Shown: positions 1 to 5,156, numbered from the stretch's first letter. The stretch is DNA of 5,309 nt from Stenotrophomonas sp. (GCA_003484865.1 DMZT01000166.1:1-5309); one strand, 5' to 3'. Made by a program: numbers and translations. The notes: a model not told the origin generated them from the sequence alone.

Positions 1-51
1 CAGCAGCGCGCCTTCGGCCGGGGTCAGCACCAGGTCAAGCCGGTATTGCAT
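1..51 (-). CDS. ilvM: Acetolactate synthase small (regulatory) subunit, IlvM-type, 5' end only
   Basis: Only the first 17 codons are present; the gene continues past the left edge. The visible peptide begins MQYRLDLVLTPAEGALL, which fits the first beta strand of an ACT domain, as in the small IlvM-type subunits of AHAS II. The family role is to bind the large catalytic subunit and stimulate it, often with feedback control by valine. The ATG at 51-49 is chosen because an AGGAG lies 7 bases upstream (63-59) inside the 3' end of ilvG, and the reading frame overlaps the ilvG stop (37-35) by 17 bases. Such an overlap suggests translational coupling, so the two subunits would be made in proportion. 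The assignment rests mainly on position after ilvG; 17 residues cannot show ACT ligand residues. Confidence 0.75.
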   Translation of the reverse strand, partial: MQYRLDLVLTPAEGALL

Positions 52-1768
52 TGGGGAACTCCTGGGACTGATGAGCGGGGTTGCTTTCCAGCATGGTGCT
101 GTTGGCGTTGTTGGGCGGCACCAGCGGCCACACGTTGGCACGCGCATCGATGGCCACATGCAGCAGCGCCGGGCCGGGCTGGGCCAGCATCGCGGCCAGG
201 CCACCTTCGACATCGTCACGCGCCTCGATGCGCGTGGCCGGAATGCCAAACACCTGGGCCAGTGCGGCGAAGTCGGGGTTGTCGGACAGATCGATCTCGC
301 TGTAGCGCTCGGCGAAGAACAGTTCCTGCCACTGGCGGACCATGCCCAGCGAGCTGTTGTCCAGCAGCACGATCTTCACCGGCAGGCGGCAGCGGGCAAT
401 GGTGACCAGCTCCTGCACGTTCATCATGAAACTGCCATCGCCGGAGACCAGCACCACGGTGCGATCCGGGCAGGCGAACTGCGCACCCATCGCCGCGGGC
501 AGGCCGAAGCCCATGGTGCCCAGCGCACCGCTGGTCAGGTGGTTGCGCGGGTGGGTGAAACGGCAATGCTGGGCGACCCACATCTGATGCTGGCCGACAT
601 CGCAGGCGATGATCGCGTCGCTCGGCGCCAGCTCGCTCAGCCGCTTCAGCAGCGCCGGTGCGTAGATGTGCTTGCCCGGTGCGTCGTAGCGCGGGGCGAA
701 GCGTTCACGATGGCCCTGGCAGCGCTTGGCCCAGGCCTCCTGCGTGGCCGGTGCGGTGGCCGCGGCGGTCAGTGCGCGCAGCGCCGTACCGACATTGCCC
801 GGCACCGCGATGTCGGCGGTGCGCAGCTTGGAGATCTCGTACGCATCGGCATCGATATGCACGACGCGGGCAAACGGGGCGAACTCGTTCAACTTGCCGG
901 TCGCGCGGTCATCGAAACGCGCCCCGACCACGACCAGCAGATCGCTTTCCTGCACGGCCATGTTGGCCGCGCGGGTGCCGTGCATGCCCAGCATGCCCAG
1001 GTAGTGAGGGTGCTGCGGCGGCAGCGCCCCCAGGCCGCGCAGGGTCAGCACGGTCGGAATACGGGTTGCCTCGACGAAGGCACGGAAGTCCTCCACCGCA
1101 TCGCCCAGCGCCACGCCACCCCCGGCATAGATCACCGGCTTTTCGGCCGCGGCGATGGCGGCGATGGTCTGCGCGATGGCCTCGTCCTGCGGCGCAGGCG
1201 GTGCCACCACCGTGGACGGCACGTGGTCGGGCAGGTGCGACGCATCGGCCACCTGCACGTCTTTGGGCAGATCGATCAGCACCGGACCAGGACGACCCTC
1301 GCGGGCGATCCGGAACGCATCGGCGACCACCTGCGGCAGGTCATCGACCGAGCGCACCAGCCAGCTGTGCTTGACGATCGGCAGGGTCAGCCCGAACACG
1401 TCCAGTTCCTGGAACGCGTCGGTGCCCAGCAGCGGGGTGGCGACCTGGCCGGTGATGCAGACCATCGGCACCGAATCCAGCATCGCATCGGCGATGCCGG
1501 TGACCAGGTTGGAGGCGCCCGGGCCGGAGGTGGCGACGCAGACGCCGACCCGGCCGCTGGCACGGGCGAAACCGTTGGCGGCCAGGGCCGCGCCCTGCTC
1601 ATGGCGGACCAGGATGTGCTTCAGCCCGGAATCCACCAGGGCGTCATAGAACGGCATGATGGTGCCGCCCGGATAGCCGAACAGCGTATGCACGCCCTCG
1701 GCTTCCAGGGCCTGCGTCAACCAGCGTGCGCCGTTGCGGGGCGCGGTGCTGTGTGCGGAGGTATTCAT
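35..1768 (-). CDS. ilvG: Acetolactate synthase large catalytic subunit (AHAS II type)
   Basis: A 577-residue ThDP- and FAD-dependent enzyme. It condenses two pyruvates to 2-acetolactate, or pyruvate with 2-ketobutyrate to 2-aceto-2-hydroxybutyrate, the first common step to Val/Leu and Ile. Visible in order: an N-terminal ThDP pyrimidine domain with LFGYPGG (29-35) and the catalytic glutamate E57 in RHEQGA; the GTDAFQELD segment (115-123); a central FAD domain with GARFDDRATGKL (282-293); and a C-terminal ThDP pyrophosphate domain with GDGSFMMN (443-450) and NSSLGMVRQWQ (471-481). W480 matches the E. coli AHAS II tryptophan linked to preference for 2-ketobutyrate. The closing VWPLVPP (546-552) is typical of IlvG. 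From memory it follows E. coli IlvG closely, with about 10 extra N-terminal residues and a longer polar C-terminal tail. The start at 1768 has AAAGGT 6 bases upstream. It lies 39 bases after ilvC, evidently in the same operon. The alternative name ilvB is less likely given the IlvG-like motifs. Confidence 0.96.
   Translation of the reverse strand: MNTSAHSTAPRNGARWLTQALEAEGVHTLFGYPGGTIMPFYDALVDSGLKHILVRHEQGAALAANGFARASGRVGVCVATSGPGASNLVTGIADAMLDSVPMVCITGQVATPLLGTDAFQELDVFGLTLPIVKHSWLVRSVDDLPQVVADAFRIAREGRPGPVLIDLPKDVQVADASHLPDHVPSTVVAPPAPQDEAIAQTIAAIAAAEKPVIYAGGGVALGDAVEDFRAFVEATRIPTVLTLRGLGALPPQHPHYLGMLGMHGTRAANMAVQESDLLVVVGARFDDRATGKLNEFAPFARVVHIDADAYEISKLRTADIAVPGNVGTALRALTAAATAPATQEAWAKRCQGHRERFAPRYDAPGKHIYAPALLKRLSELAPSDAIIACDVGQHQMWVAQHCRFTHPRNHLTSGALGTMGFGLPAAMGAQFACPDRTVVLVSGDGSFMMNVQELVTIARCRLPVKIVLLDNSSLGMVRQWQELFFAERYSEIDLSDNPDFAALAQVFGIPATRIEARDDVEGGLAAMLAQPGPALLHVAIDARANVWPLVPPNNANSTMLESNPAHQSQEFPNAIPA
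59..63 (-). promoter_or_regulatory. Ribosome binding site of the small subunit gene, inside ilvG
   Basis: AGGAG on the minus strand, 7 bases before the ATG at 51. It lies within the last codons of ilvG, so ribosomes finishing ilvG pass over it. It decides the start of the downstream subunit and supports translational coupling. Confidence 0.65.
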
Positions 1769-1797
1769 GCGGTGACCTTTACGAAAGCGGGTGGGGG

Positions 1798-1817
1798 AGC
1801 CGCGCGGTTACGCGGCT
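1798..1817 (-). other. Hairpin spanning the ilvC stop codon
   Basis: On the minus strand AGCCGCG (1817-1811) pairs perfectly with CGCGGCT (1804-1798) around a 6-base loop TAACCG that contains the ilvC stop codon TAA (1810-1808). It is followed by CCCCC, not a T-run, so it is not an intrinsic terminator. It sits in the 39-base ilvC-ilvG spacer, 18 bases before the ilvG Shine-Dalgarno. It might protect the upstream message or modulate ilvG translation; this is inference. Confidence 0.45.
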
Positions 1818-2782
1818 TGACTTTGCAACCAGACCATCTTGGCGCGCAGTTCCTTGCCTACCTTCTCGATCGGGTGCTCCAGGTCGGCCTGCTTGAACTT
1901 GTTGTAGTTCGGCAGGCCCGCTTCGTACTCGGCCACCCAGTTCTTGGTGAAGGTGCCGTTCTGGATATCGGTCAGCACGTCCTTCATGCGCGCCTTGGTG
2001 CCGGCGTCGATCACGCGCGGGCCGCTGACGTAGTCGCCGTACTGCGCGGTTTCGGAGATGAATTCCAGCATGCGGGTGATGCCGCCTTCGTAGAACAGGT
2101 CCACGATCAGCTTCAGTTCGTGCAGGACTTCGTAGTAGGCGATTTCCGGCTGGTAGCCGGCTTCGACCAGGGTTTCGAAACCGGCCTGCACCAAGGCCGA
2201 GGCGCCACCGCACAGCACGGCCTGCTCGCCGAACAGATCGGTTTCGGTCTCTTCCTTGAAGGTGGTCTGGATCAGGTTGGCGCGCGCGCCGCCCAGGCCA
2301 CCGGCGTAGGCCAGGGCGTACTCGGCGGCCTTGCCGCTCTTGTCCTGGTAGACCGCCCAGATGCACGGCACACCGCGGCCGATCTCATACTCGCGACGGA
2401 CCAGTGCACCCGGGCCCTTCGGCGCGACCAGTACCACGTCCAGATCCTCGCGCGGTTTGATCATGTCGAAATGCACGTTCAGGCCGTGCGCGAACAGCAG
2501 CACCGCGCCCTGTTTCATGTTCGGCGCGAGCACGTCTTCGTAGAGCTTCTTCTGCACCATGTCCGGGGTCAGCACGGCGACCAGATCGGCATCCTTCACC
2601 GCCTCGGCGGGGGCTTTGACGGTGAAGCCGTCGGCCTGTGCCTTGACCTCGGTCGGACCGCCCGGGCGCAGCCCGACGACGACATCGAAACCGGATTCAC
2701 GCAGATTCAGCGCGTGCGCGCGGCCCTGGCTGCCGTAGCCGACAACAGCGATCTTGATCTGGGGCAGGTCGTTGGTGCTCAT
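1808..2782 (-). CDS. ilvC: Ketol-acid reductoisomerase, class I (short form)
   Basis: A 324-residue cytoplasmic enzyme that isomerises and reduces acetolactate or acetohydroxybutyrate to the 2,3-dihydroxy acids, using NAD(P)H and Mg2+. The Rossmann nucleotide-binding motif [12 protein letters not shown] is at 15-26. Expected active-site residues are present: H99 in FAHG, K122 in APKGPG, the metal ligands D182 and E186 in TDLFGEQ, E218 and E222 in YEVLHE, and S243 in FISET. The C-terminal half (about 175-324) is the knotted helical domain, ending AEHPIEK-like as [16 protein letters not shown]. The length fits class I; the duplicated class II C-terminal domain is absent. The start at 2782 has AAAGGA 8 bases upstream. 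It is the first enzyme gene after a leader with two intrinsic terminators, so its expression is probably attenuated. The cofactor loop is unusual: R39-P-G-G-P-T-E45 where NADPH enzymes usually show serines. Confidence 0.97.
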   Translation of the reverse strand: MSTNDLPQIKIAVVGYGSQGRAHALNLRESGFDVVVGLRPGGPTEVKAQADGFTVKAPAEAVKDADLVAVLTPDMVQKKLYEDVLAPNMKQGAVLLFAHGLNVHFDMIKPREDLDVVLVAPKGPGALVRREYEIGRGVPCIWAVYQDKSGKAAEYALAYAGGLGGARANLIQTTFKEETETDLFGEQAVLCGGASALVQAGFETLVEAGYQPEIAYYEVLHELKLIVDLFYEGGITRMLEFISETAQYGDYVSGPRVIDAGTKARMKDVLTDIQNGTFTKNWVAEYEAGLPNYNKFKQADLEHPIEKVGKELRAKMVWLQSQAA

Positions 2783-2805
2783 GGGGGAGGTCCTTTGGAG
2801 GCAAG

Positions 2806-2841
2806 AAAAAAGAGGGCCGACGGTCAGCGACGCGTCGGCCC
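2806..2841 (-). terminator. Second intrinsic terminator, directly upstream of ilvC
   Basis: On the minus strand GGGCCGACG (2841-2833) pairs perfectly over 9 bp with CGTCGGCCC (2822-2814) around a 10-base loop. TCTTTTTTC follows. This is a textbook intrinsic terminator oriented towards ilvC, ending 23 bases before its ATG and about 10 bases before its Shine-Dalgarno. It lies about 150 bases beyond the leader-peptide attenuator, so a transcript reaching ilvC must pass two terminators. No Leu/Val/Ile-rich leader peptide is visible immediately upstream. Its control is unknown. Confidence 0.8.
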
Positions 2842-2943
2842 ATCAGGGGAAGGGGTGGCACCGGCCTGGCCGCGACCACACGCGAACGCACCCGCCGTGG
2901 GGGCGGTAGGCGTCGGCTGGCTCGAGGTGGGCTGGCGGGTCAT
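2824..2943 (-). other. Possible 39-codon ORF between the two ilv terminators
   Basis: An ATG at 2943 opens 39 codons ending at a TGA (2826-2824) located inside the loop of the second terminator. The peptide would be rich in Thr and Pro (seven each) and contains no Leu, Val or Ile. There is no convincing Shine-Dalgarno before it (CCGAGTTGCCTTCCACC). If translated, a ribosome at the stop would cover the 5' arm of the terminator stem. The low T content of the strand could produce this composition by chance. Probably not a conserved protein; noted because of its placement. Confidence 0.15.
2855..2879 (-). other. Short hairpin in the ilv leader between the terminators
   Basis: On the minus strand GTGGT (2879-2875) pairs with GCCAC (2859-2855, one G-T wobble), and an inner CGG/CCG pair closes a CCAGG loop, leaving a small internal mismatch. 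It lies 13 bases before the second terminator in transcription order. A second 5-bp GC hairpin (CCGCC/GGCGG) occurs near 2895-2910. These suggest a folded leader RNA, but in GC-rich DNA such short stems are common by chance. Confidence 0.25.
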
Positions 2944-2993
2944 GGTGGAAGGCAACTCGGAGGGGAGGTGGGAAATCAAAGGGTTCTGAAACG

Positions 2994-3025
2994 AAAAAAC
3001 CCGCACCTGGTCGGGTGCGGGTTTT
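2994..3025 (-). terminator. ilv operon attenuator (intrinsic terminator)
   Basis: On the minus strand AAAACCCGCACC (3025-3014) pairs over 12 bp with GGTGCGGGTTTT (3007-2996) around a 6-base loop CGACCA, and the T-run extends to 2994. It begins 22 bases after the stop codon of the leader peptide and about 210 bases before ilvC. Placed between a branched-chain leader ORF and ilvC, it matches the terminator (3:4) hairpin of enterobacterial ilv, leu and his attenuators. Default folding would end transcription after a leader of about 180 bases. Confidence 0.88.
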
Positions 3026-3071
3026 GATGGATACCTGGCAGTCTTGCTTACACGCCGGTCCGTCCCGCACC
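3014..3071 (-). promoter_or_regulatory. Antiterminator of the ilv attenuator
   Basis: The octamer GGTGCGGG at 3071-3064 can pair exactly with CCCGCACC at 3021-3014, the 5' arm of the terminator. Both pairings cannot form together. The octamer is part of a direct repeat, CAGGTGCGGG, found at 3073-3064 and again at 3009-3000, where the second copy is the terminator's 3' arm. It lies in codons 35-37 of the leader ORF, just after the control codons. A ribosome stalled on those codons should leave it free, while one that reaches the stop should partly cover it. Confidence 0.7.
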
Positions 3072-3173
3072 TGTTGGTTGGGTAATAAGTACGAGGACGA
3101 GAAGCGAATGGATGGAGGCCGCGCCGTGGTCGGCGTGCTCGATGGATTCGCGGGTGGCTGTGCGCTGCAACAT
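3048..3173 (-). CDS. Branched-chain operon leader peptide (attenuator peptide)
   Basis: A 41-codon ORF (ATG 3173-3171, TAA 3050-3048) whose codons 24-31 encode LLVLVLIT. This is the signature of an ilv leader peptide: ribosome stalling when Leu, Val or Ile tRNAs are uncharged controls the terminator downstream. The control codons are CTT, CTC, GTC, CTC, GTA, CTT, ATT. All four leucines use CTT/CTC rather than the CTG that dominates the enzyme genes here. There is an in-frame TGA upstream (3209-3207) and no other ATG in the frame, so this start is the only good one. No Shine-Dalgarno is present and the predicted promoter lies very close, so the mRNA may be nearly leaderless. It is equivalent in role, not sequence, to E. 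coli IlvL. Confidence 0.82.
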   Translation of the reverse strand: MLQRTATRESIEHADHGAASIHSLLVLVLITQPTGAGRTGV

Positions 3174-3180
3174 GAGATCG

Positions 3181-3210
3181 AGAAAACCACACGGCTTTTG
3201 GCGGTGTCAA
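3181..3210 (-). promoter_or_regulatory. Probable sigma-70 promoter of the ilv operon
   Basis: On the minus strand a perfect -35 box TTGACA lies at 3210-3205. The best -10 candidate is TTTTCT at 3186-3181 with an 18-base spacer, a weak match lacking the conserved second-position A. The start of transcription would fall around 3174, at or next to the leader peptide ATG. The -35 box is convincing, the -10 is not, which would fit a promoter needing an activator. Confidence 0.5.
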
Positions 3211-3213
3211 CCC

Positions 3214-3230
3214 TGGAAACACAATTTCCA
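3214..3230. promoter_or_regulatory. 17-bp palindrome next to the ilv -35 box (candidate operator)
   Basis: TGGAAA-N5-TTTCCA is a perfect 6-bp inverted repeat ending 3 bases upstream of the ilv -35 box, centred near -48 relative to the predicted start. The position suits an activator or repressor of the ilv promoter. The binding protein is unknown; IlvY and Lrp are regulators of this pathway in E. coli, but the sequence does not identify either. Confidence 0.4.
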
Positions 3231-3425
3231 TCGGTTTCGCCTGCATCCACCGCAAGGCCCCGCCGTACAAGGATGGTTGCGGCTGAAAGCGTTCCGATGA
3301 ACTGGAATTCAGCATTTTGCAGGGCCTGATTGCGCGGATTCGCGGCGGATTTGTGGGAGGTGCATGACCATAGTGGGATGTGCTCCGGCGGCATCTGCCG
3401 CCACCATCAGCTCGCTACCACCCTC
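3231..3425. other. Divergent intergenic region upstream of the gamma-glutamyltransferase gene
   Basis: No convincing gene is visible. The plus strand should carry the promoter of the gene starting at 3438, but no good -35/-10 pair stands out; CATAGT at 3369-3374 resembles a -10 without a matching -35. Two direct GCGGATT copies (3334-3340 and 3345-3351) are 11 bp apart, about one helical turn. A hairpin at 3387-3402 is listed separately. Confidence 0.4.
3387..3402 (+). other. Hairpin in the 5' untranslated region of the ggt gene
   Basis: GGCGGC (3387-3392) pairs perfectly with GCCGCC (3397-3402) around the tetraloop ATCT. It lies 23 bases before the Shine-Dalgarno of the downstream gene. No T-run follows, so it is not a terminator. 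It may stabilise the message or be chance in GC-rich DNA. Confidence 0.35.
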
Positions 3426-3430
3426 AGGAA
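3426..3430 (+). promoter_or_regulatory. Ribosome binding site deciding the GTG start of the ggt gene
   Basis: AGGAA lies 7 bases before GTG at 3438. It favours that codon over the in-frame ATG at 3330, which would add 36 residues in front of a complete signal peptide. Confidence 0.7.
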
Positions 3431-3437
3431 CCACCCC

Positions 3438-5156
3438 GTGTCCTCACGCCTTGCCCGCGGCCTGCTCGCCGCCGCCGTCCTGTGTGCCCTGCCTGCGGCC
3501 GCCATCGCCGCCGACCGGATCACCGGCCACACCTTCGCCACCCGCTCGGAGGTGATCGCCCCGCACGCGATGGCCGCCACCTCCCAGCCCCTGGCCACCC
3601 AGATCGCCCTGGACGTGATGAAGTCCGGTGGTTCGGCGGTGGATGCCGCGATCGCGGCCAATGCCGCTCTCGGTTTGATGGAACCCACCGGCAACGGCGT
3701 CGGCGGTGATCTGTTCGCGATCGTATGGGACCCCAAAAGCGGGAAGCTGTATGGGTACAACGGCTCGGGTCGCTCGCCGAAGTCGCTGACCCTGGCCGAG
3801 TTCCAGCGCCGGGGCCTGAAGGAGATTCCGGCCACCGGTCCGCTGCCGGTCTCGGTACCCGGCGCGGTGGATGGCTGGTTCGCCCTGCATGACCGTTTCG
3901 GCCGCAAGCCGATGGCCGACAACCTCGCGCCCGCCATCCGCTACGCCCGCGAAGGCCACCCGGTCGCCGAGGTGATCGCCTACTACTGGGACCGCTCGGT
4001 GCCGCGACTGTCCAAGTACCCTGGCTTCACCGAGCAGTTCACGATCAACGGCCATGCCCCGCGCAAGGGCGAGATGTGGAAGAACCCGAACCTGGCCCAC
4101 ACGCTGGAGCAGATCGCCCAGGGCGGCCGCGATGCCTTCTACAAAGGCGAGATCGCCCGCACCATCGGCACCTACTTCAAGGCCAATGGCGGCTACCTGA
4201 GCTATGAGGACATGGCCAGCCATCACGGCGAGTGGGTGGAGCCGGTCAGCAGCAACTACCGCGGCTATGACGTGTGGGAGCTGCCGCCGAACAGCCAGGG
4301 CATCGCCGCGCTGCAGATCCTCAACGTGCTGGAAGGCTACGATTTCTCCAACATCCCCTTCGGCTCGCCCGAACACGTGCACCTGTTCGTGGAAGCCAAG
4401 AAGCTGGCCTTCGCCGACCGCGCGCGCTTCTACACCGATCCGGCGTTCCACCCGGCCCCGGTCGACCGGTTGATTTCCAAAGGCTACGCCGCTGAGCGCC
4501 GCAAGCTGATCTCGATGGACAAGGCGCTGAGTGAAGTGCAGCCGGGTACGCCGAAGCAGCTGCAGGAAGGTGACACGATCTACATGACCGTCGCTGATGC
4601 CGACGGCATGATGGTCTCGCTGATCCAGTCCAACTACCGCGGCATGGGCAGCGGCATGGCGCCTCCGGGCCTGGGATTCATCCTGCAGGACCGTGGCGAG
4701 ATGTTCGTGCTGCAGAAGGATCACCCGAACGGCTATGCGCCGGGCAAGCGTCCGTTCCAGACCATCATCCCGGGCTTCGTCACCAAGGACGGCAAGCCGT
4801 GGATGAGCTTCGGCGTGATGGGGGGCGCGATGCAGCCGCAGGGCCATGCCCAGATCGTGATGAACATGGTCGATTTCGGAATGAATCTGCAGGAAGCCGG
4901 GGATGCGCCGCGCATCCAGCACGAGGGCTCGACCGAGCCGACCGGGCAGGCCACCGCGATGAGCGACGGTGGCGAAGTCAACCTGGAAACCGGCTTCCCG
5001 TACGAAACAGTGCGCGCGTTGATGCGCAAGGGCCACCGGGTGGTGTTCGCGGATGGTCCCTACGGTGGGTACCAGGCGATCCTGCGTGATCCGGAGACCG
5101 GGGTGTACTACGGCGCGTCGGAAAGCCGCAAGGATGGGCAGGCGGCGGGGTACTGA
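3438..5156 (+). CDS. ggt: Gamma-glutamyltransferase family enzyme (Ntn hydrolase), exported
   Basis: 572 residues from a GTG start supported by AGGAA at 3426-3430. Residues 1-25 form a signal peptide: R4 and R7, a hydrophobic stretch, then AAIAA before D26, so the enzyme should be periplasmic. Family members cleave gamma-glutamyl bonds (glutathione and conjugates) or related amides. They mature by self-cleavage into large and small chains. The expected cleavage is between D379 and T380 in EGDTIYMTVADADG, making T380 the N-terminal nucleophile and a small chain of 193 residues. Other family marks: GGSAVDAAIAAN (64-75), GNGVGGDLFA (85-94), GSGRSP with the probable substrate-binding R112, QSNYRGMGSG (397-406), KRPFQTIIP (437-445) and GGAMQPQGH (462-470). 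The start of the small chain and QSNY resemble the YwrD/cephalosporin acylase-like branch rather than E. coli Ggt, so true glutathione activity is uncertain. It is divergent from the ilv operon with no evident functional tie. No clear terminator follows. Confidence 0.9.
   Translation: MSSRLARGLLAAAVLCALPAAAIAADRITGHTFATRSEVIAPHAMAATSQPLATQIALDVMKSGGSAVDAAIAANAALGLMEPTGNGVGGDLFAIVWDPKSGKLYGYNGSGRSPKSLTLAEFQRRGLKEIPATGPLPVSVPGAVDGWFALHDRFGRKPMADNLAPAIRYAREGHPVAEVIAYYWDRSVPRLSKYPGFTEQFTINGHAPRKGEMWKNPNLAHTLEQIAQGGRDAFYKGEIARTIGTYFKANGGYLSYEDMASHHGEWVEPVSSNYRGYDVWELPPNSQGIAALQILNVLEGYDFSNIPFGSPEHVHLFVEAKKLAFADRARFYTDPAFHPAPVDRLISKGYAAERRKLISMDKALSEVQPGTPKQLQEGDTIYMTVADADGMMVSLIQSNYRGMGSGMAPPGLGFILQDRGEMFVLQKDHPNGYAPGKRPFQTIIPGFVTKDGKPWMSFGVMGGAMQPQGHAQIVMNMVDFGMNLQEAGDAPRIQHEGSTEPTGQATAMSDGGEVNLETGFPYETVRALMRKGHRVVFADGPYGGYQAILRDPETGVYYGASESRKDGQAAGY

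Noticed and set aside
71..2989. A 972-codon open frame on the plus strand
   Set aside because: It is antisense to ilvC and ilvG, which have full family motifs. Its composition (rich in His, Gln, Arg, Gly, Asp) is typical of a frame opposite GC-rich coding DNA, and it shows no domain.
3303..3321. A possible sigma-54 promoter (TGG...TTGC) upstream of ggt
   Set aside because: The GG and GC elements are 13 bases apart instead of the required 10.
2824..3394. Two open frames of 163 and 183 codons on the minus strand across the ilv leader
   Set aside because: Both read through the attenuator stem and have no domain or plausible composition. The third frame there holds the leader peptide, which explains the region better.
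3330..3437. An upstream ATG start adding 36 residues to the gamma-glutamyltransferase
   Set aside because: The extra segment would precede a complete signal peptide, covers a hairpin, and has a less convincing start. GTG at 3438 has AGGAA at ideal spacing.
3444..5036. A 530-codon open frame on the minus strand
   Set aside because: It is the antisense shadow of the gamma-glutamyltransferase gene, with the same artefactual composition.
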